Assembly (NCBI GenBank): GCA_947375135.1
Contig: CANCER010000013.1
Coordinates: 30,974 to 94,973 of the forward strand
DNA from: Comamonadaceae bacterium
GTDB lineage: Bacteria; Pseudomonadota; Gammaproteobacteria; Burkholderiales; Burkholderiaceae_C
Length of the DNA: 64,000 nt
Reading direction: 5' to 3'
In this document: positions 1 through 9,528 of the stretch, piece by piece
Layout: each line of letters begins with the position of its first letter
How positions within the stretch are numbered: the first letter of the stretch is position 1
Notes under the pieces: model-generated
The model's database searches: none
What the model saw: the letters and a program-made list of their open reading frames with translations, nothing else
What the model was told of the DNA's origin: nothing
Translations under genes and position numbers: made by a program

Positions 1-1425
1 CCACTACACCGTCTGGCCCGTCTTGGTGCCGCCCTGGGCTTGGGCCTGTTGGCGGGCGGCTGCGCCCTGCTGACCGCCCGGAACGAACCCAACGACCTTG
101 TAACGCGGGTGCCACCCCATTGGAACGCGCCGCTGCCCCATGGCGGCAGCGGCACGGATCTGGCGCTGTGGTGGCAGGAACTGGATGACCCGCTGCTGCT
201 GCAACTGATTGCCGCCAGCCAGAAAGAAAGCCCCACGCTGGCCGGCGCCGCCTCGCGTCTGGCGCAGGCCCGCGCTGCACTCGGCAGCGCGCGCGGCGCC
301 AACCAGCCCAGCCTGAGCGCAACCGCCAGCGCCCAGCGTGGCGTCTCCAGTGTCAGCCCGACGGTAGGCACCGGTTTGCAGTCCAGCCTGGACGCCTCCT
401 GGGAGTTGGACTTGTTCGGTGCCAACCGCAACACCGCGCAGGCCGCTGAAGCGCGCCTGCAGGGCTCCGGGGCGCAATGGCACGAGGCGCGGGTATCCGT
501 GGCAGCAGAGACCGCCACCGTGTATTTTGGCTGGCATTCCTGCACGCAGGTGCTGGCCCTGGTGCAGGCCGACACCGCCTCGCGCAGCGAGACGGCACGT
601 CTGGCCGAACTGAGCGTGCGTGCCGGCTTCACCGCGCCCGCCGTGGCCGCGCTGGCCCAGGCAGGCGCAGCCGAGGGGCGCACGCGCAGCGCGCAGCAGA
701 GCCTGCAATGTGACAGCAGCGTCAAAGCGCTGGTGGCCCTGACCGCCCTGGAAGAGTCCGACCTGCGCCAGCGCCTGAACAGCGCGACCCGGCAAGCGTC
801 GCCCGCCAGCCTGCCAGGGGTGGCCAGTGTGCCGGCCGACGCACTGTCACAGCGCCCGGACCTGTACAACGCCGAGCGCGAGGTGGCTGCGGCCAGCGCC
901 GACCTGGGTGCAGCCCAGGCCCAGCGGTATCCCCGTCTGGCGCTGAATGGCTCCATCGGCACCCTGAACTACAGCAGCGCGCAGGGCACGACCGATCTGA
1001 GCACCTGGTCCATCGGACCGCTCAGCGTCAGCCTGCCCCTGCTCGACGGGGGACGACGCGCCGCCAATGTGGAAGTGGCACAGGCCCGCTACACCGAGGC
1101 CGTCGCCCTGTACCAGGCCAGGGTGCGGCAAGCCGTACGCGAGGTGGAAGACGCCTTGCTCAGCCTGGCCAGCACGGACGCGCAAAAGCACGACGCCGCA
1201 CGGGCCGCCCAGGGCTACAGCACCTCCTTCAAGGCCACCCAGGCACGCTACCAGGCCGGTGCAGCCAGCCTGCCTGAGCTGGAAGACGCCCGACGCATCA
1301 CCCTGGCGGCGCAAACCACCCTGTTGCAACTGGACCTGCAGCGCACGCAGGCCTGGATCGCGCTGTACCGCGCTTTAGGCGGCGGCTGGAAGCGCGATGC
1401 CGCAGTACCGCAAGACAAATCCTGA
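1..1425 (+). CDS. RND efflux outer-membrane factor lipoprotein, NodT/OprM type (5' truncated by window)
   Basis: This is the outer-membrane channel of a tripartite RND efflux pump, which would carry substrate from the periplasm to the outside. The reading frame is open from base 1, so the start codon lies outside the window; 474 residues are visible. The first 20 residues are hydrophobic and end in a lipobox (LAGGC), so the cysteine at visible residue 21 is the likely lipidation site and only a few residues are missing. The rest is an alanine- and glutamine-rich, coiled-coil-like body with two repeats of the outer-membrane efflux protein fold, including the typical motifs LSQRPDL and LPLLDGGRR. 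The adaptor gene starts 19 bases after the stop and the pump gene follows, giving an OMF-adaptor-pump order. Substrate cannot be told from sequence. Confidence 0.93.
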   Translation, partial: PLHRLARLGAALGLGLLAGGCALLTARNEPNDLVTRVPPHWNAPLPHGGSGTDLALWWQELDDPLLLQLIAASQKESPTLAGAASRLAQARAALGSARGANQPSLSATASAQRGVSSVSPTVGTGLQSSLDASWELDLFGANRNTAQAAEARLQGSGAQWHEARVSVAAETATVYFGWHSCTQVLALVQADTASRSETARLAELSVRAGFTAPAVAALAQAGAAEGRTRSAQQSLQCDSSVKALVALTALEESDLRQRLNSATRQASPASLPGVASVPADALSQRPDLYNAEREVAAASADLGAAQAQRYPRLALNGSIGTLNYSSAQGTTDLSTWSIGPLSVSLPLLDGGRRAANVEVAQARYTEAVALYQARVRQAVREVEDALLSLASTDAQKHDAARAAQGYSTSFKATQARYQAGAASLPELEDARRITLAAQTTLLQLDLQRTQAWIALYRALGGGWKRDAAVPQDKS

Positions 1426-1444
1426 CCCAAGCCCCCACAGACCC

Positions 1445-2569
1445 ATGAAGAACCTCCGCACACCCACCGCCGCCGCCGCCCGCACCCTGGGCCTCTGCGC
1501 CCTGCTGTTTCTGCTGGCCGGCACCGACGGCCGCGCCCAAAGCGCCAATGCACCCAAGACCGCCGCCACACCCAAGGCCTCCATGACGGTCACCACCACC
1601 CGGCCCGGCCAGAGCGCCCTGCCCGTGCGGCTGGCGGCCAACGGCAATATTGCAGCCTGGCAGGAAGCCAGCGTGGGCTCGGAGTCCGGCGGTCTCAAAC
1701 TGCTGGAAGTGCGCGCCAATGTGGGCGACCTGGTCAAGCGCGACCAGGTGCTGGCCGTGTTTGCGTCCGAGAGCGTGCAGGCCGATCTGGCCCTGGCCCG
1801 TGCCAATGTGGCGGAAGCCCAGGCCCAGGCAGCGGATGCCGCCGCCAATGCCGAACGCGCCCGCAGCCTGCAGGCGTCCGGTGCTTTGAGTACGCAGCAG
1901 ATCAGCCAATACAGCACGGCTGACTTGACAGCCCAAGCGCGCGTGCAAAGTGCCCAGGCCGCGTTGGTGCAACAAGAGTTGCGCCTGAAACACACGCAGG
2001 TGCTGGCGCCGGACAGCGGCATCATTTCGGCGCGCAGCGCCACGGTGGGTGCGGTCACGGGGGCCGGCGCCGAGCTATTCCGTCTAATCCGCCAGGGCCG
2101 CCTGGAATGGCGCGCCGAAGTCACGGCGGCCGAGCTGGGCCGCATCAAGGCGGGCACCGCCGTGCACCTCACCAGCGCCAGTGGCAGCACGGTGCAAGGC
2201 CGGGTGCGCATGGTGGCACCCACGGTCGATGCACAGACGCGCAACGCCCTGGTGTACGTGGACTTGCAGGCAACACCCGCCAGCACGGCCGTCAAGGCCG
2301 GCATGTACGCGCGGGGTGAATTTGCCCTGGGGCAATCCAACGCCATGACGGTGCCGCAACAGGCCGTGGTGGTGCGTGACGGCTTTAACTACGTGTTTAC
2401 CGTGGGCAAGGAGAACAAAGTGGCGCAGCAAAAAGTGGAAGCCGGGCGGCGCGTGGGCGATCAGGTGGAAATCCTCAAGGGCCTGAGCGCCGATGCGACG
2501 GTGGCCGTGGCCGGTGCCGGGTTTTTGAACGATGGCGACACGGTGCGTATCAGCACCGCCGCCCAGTAA
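1445..2569 (+). CDS. RND efflux periplasmic adaptor subunit (HlyD/AcrA family)
   Basis: Membrane fusion protein that would connect the inner-membrane pump to the outer-membrane channel. I take the start at MKNLRTP (374 residues) because it gives a clean signal peptide (hydrophobic core about residues 11-24, cleavage near GRAQ); a longer in-frame start at 1397 would add 16 polar residues. No strong ribosome site is visible. The order is a beta-barrel/lipoyl half (about residues 65-95), an alanine-rich helical hairpin (about 95-170), the second lipoyl half and a C-terminal beta domain. The hairpin motif VLAPDSGIISAR is typical of the family. It is the middle gene of the efflux operon and ends 12 bases before the pump gene. 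Confidence 0.93.
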   Translation: MKNLRTPTAAAARTLGLCALLFLLAGTDGRAQSANAPKTAATPKASMTVTTTRPGQSALPVRLAANGNIAAWQEASVGSESGGLKLLEVRANVGDLVKRDQVLAVFASESVQADLALARANVAEAQAQAADAAANAERARSLQASGALSTQQISQYSTADLTAQARVQSAQAALVQQELRLKHTQVLAPDSGIISARSATVGAVTGAGAELFRLIRQGRLEWRAEVTAAELGRIKAGTAVHLTSASGSTVQGRVRMVAPTVDAQTRNALVYVDLQATPASTAVKAGMYARGEFALGQSNAMTVPQQAVVVRDGFNYVFTVGKENKVAQQKVEAGRRVGDQVEILKGLSADATVAVAGAGFLNDGDTVRISTAAQ

Positions 2570-2581
2570 GGACGCCACGCC

Positions 2582-5500
2582 ATGAACGTTTCGGCCTGGT
2601 CGATCAAGAACCCGATTGCGGGCGTGATGCTGTTTGTCATGCTCACGTTTGCCGGGCTTATCGCCTTCAACAGCATGAAGGTACAGCAGTTCCCCGATCT
2701 GGATCTGCCCACGGTGGTCATTTCTGCCTCCCTGCCCGGCGCGGCACCGGCCCAACTGGAAACCGAGGTCGCGCGCAAGATGGAAAACGCCATCGCCAGC
2801 CTGCAGGGCCTCAAGCACATCTACACCAAGGTGCAGGACGGCGGCGTGACGATTACCGCCGAGTTCCGGCTGGAAAAACCGGGCCAGGAAGCCGTGGACG
2901 ATGTGCGTTCGGCCATTGCCCAGATCCGCTCCGACCTGCCGTCTGACCTGCGCGACCCGGCGGTCAGCAAGATCAACCTGGCCGGCTCGCCGGTGCTGGC
3001 CTACACCGTGAGCTCGGCTCAGATGGACGATGAGGGCCTGAGCTGGTTTGTAGACAACACGATCACGCGCAAGCTGCTGTCGGTGCGCGGTGTGGGTGCC
3101 ATCAACCGCGTGGGTGGGGTCAACCGCGAGATCGATGTGGCGCTGGACCCGGCACGTCTACAGGCCCTGGGCGCCACCGCAGCCGATATCTCGCGCCAGC
3201 TCAAAGCCATGCAACAGGAGTCCGCCGGCGGGCGCACCGACATTGGCGGCAGCGAGCAGCCCGTGCGCACCCTGGCCACGGTGGCCTCGGCGCGTGCGCT
3301 GGAAGCCATGGAGCTCAGCCTGGCCGACGGCCGCCATATCCGGCTGGACCAGGTGGCCACCATCCGGGACACGGTCGCGGAACCGCGCTCGGCGGCCCTG
3401 CTCAATGGCAAGTCGGTGGTGGGTTTTGAAGTGGCGCGCAGCAAGGGTGCCAGCGAAGTGGAAGTGGGCGCCGGTGTACGCAAGGCCTTGGAAGAGCTGC
3501 GCCTGCAGCACCCCGATATGCAGATCACCGAGGCGTTTGACTTTGTGACCCCGGTGCAGGAGGAATACGACGGCTCCATGCACCTGCTGTACGAGGGCGC
3601 GGCCCTGGCCGTGCTGGTGGTCTGGCTGTTCCTGCGCGACTGGCGCGCCACCTTTGTCTCGGCCGTGGCGCTGCCGCTGTCGGCCATTCCGGCCTTTGTC
3701 GGCATGCAGCAACTGGGCTTCTCCATCAATGTGGTGACCCTGCTGGCGCTCTCGCTGGTGATCGGCATCCTGGTGGACGACGCCATCGTGGAGGTGGAAA
3801 ACATCGTGCGCCACCTGCGCATGGGCAAGTCGCCGTACCAGGCGGCCATGGAAGCGGCCGACGAAATTGGCCTCGCCGTGATCGCCACCACGTTTACGCT
3901 GATTGCCGTGTTTCTGCCCACGGCCTTCATGGCCGGCATACCCGGCAAGTTCTTCAAGCAGTTCGGCTGGACGGCCTCCCTTGCGGTGGCGGCTTCGCTC
4001 CTGGTGGCACGCGTGCTCACGCCCATGATGGCGGCCTACCTGCTCAAGCCCATCGTCACCGCGCACGCCGAGCCGGGCTGGATGCGCATCTACATGCGCT
4101 GGGCCCGTTGGTGCGTCAGCCACCGGTTGATCACTTTCCTCGCGGCCTGCGCCTTCTTTGTCGGCTCGCTGATGCTGATCCCGCTGCTGCCCAAGGGCTT
4201 TATTCCGCCGGACGACAACTCGCAAACCCAGGCCTATCTGGAACTACCGCCCGGCTCCACCCTGGCCCAGACCCGGGCCGTGGCTGAAGACGCGCGGCTG
4301 CGCCTGATGCAGGTGCCGCATGTGAAGAGCATTTACACCACCATAGGCGGCGGTGCCGCCGGCAGCGACCCGTTTGCCCCCCAAGGCGTGGGCGAGGCAC
4401 GCAAGGCCACGCTCACCATCCTGCTGGACGAACGCAAGGCGCGCCCGCGCAAGCAGGGCATTGAGCAGCACATCCGCGACGCACTGGAACCCATTGCCGG
4501 CATCCGCAGCAAGGTCGGGCTGGGTGGTTCGGGCGAGAAATACGTGCTGGTGCTCAGCGGCGAAGACCCCTCAGCACTCAATGCCGCCGCCCACGCCGTG
4601 GAGCGCGACCTGCGCACCATTGCCGGCCTGGGCAATGTGGCGTCCACCGCCAGCCTGGTGCGCCCTGAGATTGCCGTGCGCCCCGACTTTGCCCGCGCCG
4701 CTGACAGGGGCGTGACCAGTGCGGCCATTGGCGAGACCCTGCGCATTGCCACCCTGGGCGACTTCGATGCCGCCCTGCCCAAGCTCAACCTCAGCCAGCG
4801 GCAGATCCCCATCGTCGTCAAGCTCGACAGCGCGGCCCGCACCGACCTCGACCTGCTGGGCCGCCTGAGCGTGCCCGGCACGCATGGCCCTGTGATGCTG
4901 AGCCAGGTGGCCACGCTGGAAGTGGCCGGCGGGCCGGCGGTGATTGACCGCTACGACCGCTCGCGCAACATCAACTTCGACATCGAGCTCTCCGGCCTGC
5001 CGCTGGGGGACGTGGCACTGGCCGTGCAGAACCTGCCTTCTATCAAAAACCTGCCGCCCGGCGTGGCGGTGCGCGAGGTGGGCGATGCCGAGGTCATGGG
5101 CGAGTTGTTTGCCAGCTTCGGGCTGGCCATGCTGACGGGGGTGCTGTGCATCTACATCGTGCTGGTGCTGCTGTTCAAGAGCCTGCTGCATCCGGTGACG
5201 ATTCTGTTTGCCCTGCCCCTGTCCCTGGGCGGGGCCTTTGTCGGCCTGTTGCTGGCAGACAAAAGCTTTTCCATGCCGTCCCTCATCGGCCTGATCATGC
5301 TGATGGGCGTGGCCACCAAGAACTCGATCCTGCTGGTGGAGTACGCCATCCTGGCCCGGCGCGAACACGGCATGACGCGCTGGGAAGCGCTGATGGACGC
5401 CTGCCGCAAGCGCGCCCGCCCCATCATCATGACCACGCTGGCCATGGGCGCCGGCATGATGCCGATTGCCATCGGCCTGGGCGCGGCCGACACCAGCTTC

Positions 5501-5641
5501 CGTGCGCCCATGGCGATTGCCGTGATCGGCGGGCTGATCACCTCTACTTTTTTAAGTCTGCTGATCATTCCGGCGGTGTTCACCTATATCGATGACCTGG
5601 GCCAGTGGACGGCGCGCAAGTTCGCAAAAAGGAAGGCCTGA
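2582..5641 (+). CDS. RND efflux pump permease, AcrB/HAE1 family
   Basis: Proton-driven inner-membrane transporter of 1019 residues, close to the usual 1020-1050 of the AcrB family. It starts MNVSAWSIKNPIAGV, with the first membrane segment at about residues 10-30. Two periplasmic loops and two blocks of membrane segments follow. The proton-relay residues expected for HAE1 pumps are present: paired aspartates at 399-400 in LVDDAIVEVEN and a lysine near 913 in GVATKNSILLVEY. It completes the operon with the adaptor and outer-membrane genes. Sequence does not separate drug, solvent or metabolite export. No regulator of the efflux operon lies downstream; one may be upstream of the window. Confidence 0.95.
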   Translation: MNVSAWSIKNPIAGVMLFVMLTFAGLIAFNSMKVQQFPDLDLPTVVISASLPGAAPAQLETEVARKMENAIASLQGLKHIYTKVQDGGVTITAEFRLEKPGQEAVDDVRSAIAQIRSDLPSDLRDPAVSKINLAGSPVLAYTVSSAQMDDEGLSWFVDNTITRKLLSVRGVGAINRVGGVNREIDVALDPARLQALGATAADISRQLKAMQQESAGGRTDIGGSEQPVRTLATVASARALEAMELSLADGRHIRLDQVATIRDTVAEPRSAALLNGKSVVGFEVARSKGASEVEVGAGVRKALEELRLQHPDMQITEAFDFVTPVQEEYDGSMHLLYEGAALAVLVVWLFLRDWRATFVSAVALPLSAIPAFVGMQQLGFSINVVTLLALSLVIGILVDDAIVEVENIVRHLRMGKSPYQAAMEAADEIGLAVIATTFTLIAVFLPTAFMAGIPGKFFKQFGWTASLAVAASLLVARVLTPMMAAYLLKPIVTAHAEPGWMRIYMRWARWCVSHRLITFLAACAFFVGSLMLIPLLPKGFIPPDDNSQTQAYLELPPGSTLAQTRAVAEDARLRLMQVPHVKSIYTTIGGGAAGSDPFAPQGVGEARKATLTILLDERKARPRKQGIEQHIRDALEPIAGIRSKVGLGGSGEKYVLVLSGEDPSALNAAAHAVERDLRTIAGLGNVASTASLVRPEIAVRPDFARAADRGVTSAAIGETLRIATLGDFDAALPKLNLSQRQIPIVVKLDSAARTDLDLLGRLSVPGTHGPVMLSQVATLEVAGGPAVIDRYDRSRNINFDIELSGLPLGDVALAVQNLPSIKNLPPGVAVREVGDAEVMGELFASFGLAMLTGVLCIYIVLVLLFKSLLHPVTILFALPLSLGGAFVGLLLADKSFSMPSLIGLIMLMGVATKNSILLVEYAILARREHGMTRWEALMDACRKRARPIIMTTLAMGAGMMPIAIGLGAADTSFRAPMAIAVIGGLITSTFLSLLIIPAVFTYIDDLGQWTARKFAKRKA

Positions 5642-5817
5642 AGCTGCGAGGCAGGTGAATCCAAGTAACATCGACGCGAATTCATTCACGAGGGGGGCTG
5701 CTCCGTGCCGATACGTGGCATTCGGCGCTCCGTTCTTCCGCGTCAACCCCTGCACCGCGTTACCGACCTGCCATGCCGCACCCATCCATTCCTGCAGAAA
5801 CCCGGGGGACACCGCCC
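5642..5817. other. Intergenic region between efflux operon and GGDEF-EAL gene
   Basis: About 175 bases with no convincing gene. No rho-independent terminator or strong sigma-70 promoter stands out. A purine-rich stretch (GGGGGAC) lies about 8 bases before the ATG at 5818 and favours that start for the next gene. Confidence 0.4.
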
Positions 5818-8673
5818 ATGCCGCCCGATCAGGAAAATCCGTGGGAGCTGGCGCTGGACGGTACGGGCTTGGGCGTTTGGGACTGGAACGTGGTCACCGG
5901 CGCGCAAAGGCACTCGGCGCGCTGGGAAGAAATGCTGGGCTACAGCCCTGGTGAACTGAAACAGGGCTACCAGGAGTTCTCCAGCCGCGTTCACCCGGAC
6001 GATTTGCCGACCCAAGCGCGCGCCACTGCCGACTATGTGGCCGGGAACATCCCCAGCTACGCCGTCGATTTGCGCATTCGCTGTAAGGACGGCAGTTGGC
6101 GCTGGATCGCCTCGCGCGGGATGGTGGTGCAGCGCGATGCCCAGGGCAAACCCCTGCGCATGATAGGCACGCACACCGACATCCAGGAACGCAAGGCTGC
6201 CGAATCCGATCTGCTGGAGCGTTCGCATCTGTTGCGTGACACGCTGGGCAGCATCAGCCAGGGCATTTTTTTGCTGGATGCCCAAAAGCGCGTCATTTCC
6301 TATAACGCACGTGCCTGCGAACTGCTGGATTTGAGCCCGGAACTCCTGAGCCGCCAGCCCGCTCTGGAAGAAGTACACCGGCTGCAACTCGGCCGTGGCG
6401 ACTTTGGTCCTGACTTGCAGGGCGTGGAGGAATCTGCACGCGCCTATATCCGCAGCCATGGCCAGGCAGCGCTACCCCAGCGCTATCTGCGCGTCACGCC
6501 CAAGGGCCGCACGCTGGAGGTCAAGTCGCAACTGCTGCCTGAGGGCGGGATGGTGCGTACGTTTTCAGATGTGACGGACTATGTCCGGGTGGAAACCGAC
6601 CGTGCCCGGTTGGACAAACTGCTGCTGGCTATGCAGTCCTTGGCCCAGGTCGGTGGATGGGAAGTGGACATGCTGAGCGATCAGGTGTACTGGACCGAAG
6701 GGGTGTACCGCATTTTCCAGACCTCCCCGCAGGAGTTCACACCCGGTACGGCCCTGGCCACTGCCGGGCGTTTCCTGACGCCACGCTCCATGGCGTTGGT
6801 CAGTGCAACGTATTCCGACGCCGTCAACCAGCCCGCCACGCACGACTTTGAACTCGAAGCCATCACGGCCAAAGGCCAGCGCATCTGGATCCATGCCATG
6901 GGAACAGCGCTGTGGAAGAACGGGCAGTTGATTTCCCGGACCACGGTGGTGCAAAACATCACGGACGCCAAACTGGCGCAGGTGGCCCTGCTGGACGCGG
7001 AAAACCGTTGGAAGCTGGCGCTGGAAAGCACCGGTGACGGCGTGTGGGATTGGCACGTGCCCAGCGGGGTGGAGTTTTATTCGAAGCGCCTGATCGAGAT
7101 GTACGGTTTCGAAGACGGGGAAGTCGCCAGCGAGGCCATGGAACTGGACCATCGCACCCATCCGGAAGACCGGGCAGAAATGGAGCGTGCGCGCAACGCC
7201 CATTTCAACGGACACACACCGACCTACTTCAACGAGCACCGCATACGCTGCAAAGACGGCAGCTGGAAATGGGTCTTGAGCCGCGGCATGCTGATCAGCC
7301 GCGACGCTGATGGCCGCCCGCTGCGCATGATTGGCACGCACACGGACATCACGGAGCGCAAGAGCGCCGAAGCCCTGATTCGCCAGCAAGCTTTTTTTGA
7401 CACGCTCACAGGCCTGCCAAACCGGCGCATGCTGCGGGAGCGCCTGGAGCAGGAAATCAGGCACTCGCGGCGCAACGGCCAGCGGTTAGCGGTTCTGTTT
7501 ATCGACCTGGACCACTTCAAGGAAGTCAATGACACCCTGGGGCACAACAGTGGCGACCAGTTGCTCGTGGAAGCGGGCAGGCGCATCAAACACTGTGTGC
7601 GGGAGTCAGACACCGTGGCCCGCATGGGAGGTGATGAGTTCACCGTGATCCTGACGGACATCTCCATCGCCGACACGCTGGAGCCGGTGCTGCAGAAAAT
7701 TCTGCGCTCCATGGACGGGCTGTTCCAGATCGGCAATGAACAGGTCTTCGTCTCGGCCAGCATAGGCATCACCCTGTTCCCGACAGATGCCACAGAGATC
7801 GAAGACCTGTACAAAAATGCCGATCAGGCCCTGTACGTCGCCAAGGGCGAGGGGCGCAACCGCTTCAGCTTTTTTACCCCGGCCTTGCAGGAGGCCGCTC
7901 AAACCAGGGTCCGGCTGGCCAGCGATTTGCGCACCGCGCTCAACGACAACCAGTTCCGTGTGCTCTACCAGCCCATTGTGGAGCTGGCCACCGGCTCCAT
8001 CCGCAAGGCCGAAGCCCTGATACGCTGGCAGCACCCCAAGCGCGGCCTGGTCAGCCCGGCCGCTTTTATCCCGATTGCCGAATCCAGCGGGCTGATTGTG
8101 GACATTGGCGATTGGGTGTTCCGGCAGGCGGCAGCCCAGGTGCAGAAATGGCGCAGCACCCTGCACCCCGACTTCCAGATCAGCGTGAACCGCTCGCCGG
8201 TGCAATTCCGCCACCACGACAGCAGCCAGGCCTCCTGGGGCCTGCAAATGCACGCACTGGGCCTGCCCGGCGATGCTTTGGTGGTGGAAATTACCGAAGG
8301 GCTGCTGCTGGACACCAGCGATGTGGTGGGCAATCAATTGCTGGCGCTGGGCGACGCCGGGGTCAAGGTGTCGCTGGACGACTTTGGCACCGGTTACTCG
8401 TCGCTGGCCTATCTGCAGAAGTTCGATATCGACTTCCTCAAGATCGACCAGTCCTTTGTGCGCAACCTGGTCCCCGGCTCCACCGATCTGGCCCTGTGCA
8501 AGGCCATCATTGTGATGGCCCATGCCCTGGGCATGCAGGTGATTGCCGAAGGTGTGGAAACGGCACAGCAGTGCGCCTTGCTGACCGAGGCGGGTTGCGA
8601 CTACGGCCAGGGCTACCTGTTCGCCCGCCCCATCAGCCCCGGCGAATTCGAGGCCCTGCTGAACCAGCCGTAG
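5818..8673 (+). CDS. Four-PAS sensor diguanylate cyclase/phosphodiesterase (GGDEF-EAL)
   Basis: Probable cytoplasmic sensor that makes and/or breaks cyclic di-GMP. The preferred start at 5818 gives 951 residues; an in-frame ATG at 5773 would add 15. Four PAS units lie at about residues 10-130, 145-265, 275-395 and 400-520. The first and fourth carry matching PAC motifs (RIRCKDGSW then RMIGTHTDI), suggesting internal duplication. The GGDEF domain (about 535-695) has an intact GGDEF at about 604-608 with a correctly placed RxxD inhibitory site (RESD, five residues upstream). The EAL domain (about 710-950) has EALIRW near 732, DDFGTGYSS, LKIDQSF and VIAEGVET, so both catalytic domains look active. 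No membrane segment is seen. Signal and dominant activity are unknown. Confidence 0.93.
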   Translation: MPPDQENPWELALDGTGLGVWDWNVVTGAQRHSARWEEMLGYSPGELKQGYQEFSSRVHPDDLPTQARATADYVAGNIPSYAVDLRIRCKDGSWRWIASRGMVVQRDAQGKPLRMIGTHTDIQERKAAESDLLERSHLLRDTLGSISQGIFLLDAQKRVISYNARACELLDLSPELLSRQPALEEVHRLQLGRGDFGPDLQGVEESARAYIRSHGQAALPQRYLRVTPKGRTLEVKSQLLPEGGMVRTFSDVTDYVRVETDRARLDKLLLAMQSLAQVGGWEVDMLSDQVYWTEGVYRIFQTSPQEFTPGTALATAGRFLTPRSMALVSATYSDAVNQPATHDFELEAITAKGQRIWIHAMGTALWKNGQLISRTTVVQNITDAKLAQVALLDAENRWKLALESTGDGVWDWHVPSGVEFYSKRLIEMYGFEDGEVASEAMELDHRTHPEDRAEMERARNAHFNGHTPTYFNEHRIRCKDGSWKWVLSRGMLISRDADGRPLRMIGTHTDITERKSAEALIRQQAFFDTLTGLPNRRMLRERLEQEIRHSRRNGQRLAVLFIDLDHFKEVNDTLGHNSGDQLLVEAGRRIKHCVRESDTVARMGGDEFTVILTDISIADTLEPVLQKILRSMDGLFQIGNEQVFVSASIGITLFPTDATEIEDLYKNADQALYVAKGEGRNRFSFFTPALQEAAQTRVRLASDLRTALNDNQFRVLYQPIVELATGSIRKAEALIRWQHPKRGLVSPAAFIPIAESSGLIVDIGDWVFRQAAAQVQKWRSTLHPDFQISVNRSPVQFRHHDSSQASWGLQMHALGLPGDALVVEITEGLLLDTSDVVGNQLLALGDAGVKVSLDDFGTGYSSLAYLQKFDIDFLKIDQSFVRNLVPGSTDLALCKAIIVMAHALGMQVIAEGVETAQQCALLTEAGCDYGQGYLFARPISPGEFEALLNQP

Positions 8674-8710
8674 GCACCGCAGGGGCCCGGCATCTGTTCC
8701 AATCCACGCT

Positions 8711-8932
8711 ATGAACCCACTTAGCGACATGGAACAGCGCCTGGAAGCGCTGGAAATCAAGGCCAGTTTTACCGAAGATCTGGTGGACAAGCTCGACCAG
8801 ATCATCATTCGCCAGCAGCGCACCCTCGATGCCCTGGTGAATGAACTGCGCCTGCTGCGCGACCAGGCCACCACGGCCGGCGAGGGCGGCACGCAGCGCA
8901 ACCTGCGCGACGACTTGCCGCCGCATTACTGA
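8711..8932 (+). CDS. slyX: SlyX family protein
   Basis: Small 73-residue protein matching the SlyX family by size and pattern: an N-terminal coiled coil starting MEQRLEALEIKASFTEDLVDKL, a NELRLLRDQ segment, and the conserved ending with PPHY. Molecular role is unknown in the family. It begins 37 bases after the GGDEF-EAL gene and ends 20 bases before the AhpD-like gene, whose good ribosome site (AAGGAG) lies in the gap, so the three may be co-transcribed. Confidence 0.85.
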   Translation: MNPLSDMEQRLEALEIKASFTEDLVDKLDQIIIRQQRTLDALVNELRLLRDQATTAGEGGTQRNLRDDLPPHY

Positions 8933-8952
8933 TACCCACCAAGGAGACCTCC

Positions 8953-9525
8953 ATGCGCTTCCCCCTGCCCGACCTCAATACCCTGCCCGCCGACATCCAG
9001 GCCAAGATTCTGGAAGTACAGGAAAAATCCGGCTTCATTCCCAATGTTTTTCTGGCCCTGGCGCGCCGCCCGGCCGAATGGCGGGCCTTTTTCGCCTACC
9101 ACGACGCGCTGATGCTGCGCGAGGAGTCCAGCCTGACCAAAGGCGACCGGGAAATGATCGTCACGGCCACCAGTGCCGCCAACCAGTGCCTGTATTGCGT
9201 GGTCGCCCATGGTGCGCTCTTGCGTATTTACGAGAAGAAGCCCTTGGTGGCCGACCAGGTGGCGGTGAACTACCGCAAGGCCGACATCACGCCGCGCCAG
9301 CGCGCCATGCTGGACTTCGCCCTGAAGGTCTGCCAAAACAGCCAGGCCGTGGACGAAGCCGACTTTGCGGCCTTGCAGGCCCACGGCTTTAACGATGAAG
9401 ACATCTGGGACATCACCGGCATCACCGCCTTTTTCGGCCTGTCCAACCGCGTGGCCAGCGTCACCGGCATGCTGCCCAACCCGGAGTTCTACCTGCTGGG
9501 CCGCCTGCCCAAGGTCAAAAAGTAG
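8953..9525 (+). CDS. Peroxidase-related enzyme, AhpD-like (carboxymuconolactone decarboxylase fold)
   Basis: A 190-residue protein of the AhpD-like family. The redox pair is visible as CLYC (Cys79 and Cys82) followed by VVAHGAL, the family's CxxC plus nearby histidine. AhpD-fold proteins reduce peroxides or act in related thiol chemistry; the substrate here cannot be read. AAGGAGACC sits directly upstream of the ATG. The next gene starts 3 bases after the stop, so the two are very likely one transcript. Confidence 0.87.
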   Translation: MRFPLPDLNTLPADIQAKILEVQEKSGFIPNVFLALARRPAEWRAFFAYHDALMLREESSLTKGDREMIVTATSAANQCLYCVVAHGALLRIYEKKPLVADQVAVNYRKADITPRQRAMLDFALKVCQNSQAVDEADFAALQAHGFNDEDIWDITGITAFFGLSNRVASVTGMLPNPEFYLLGRLPKVKK

Positions 9526-9528
9526 CCT

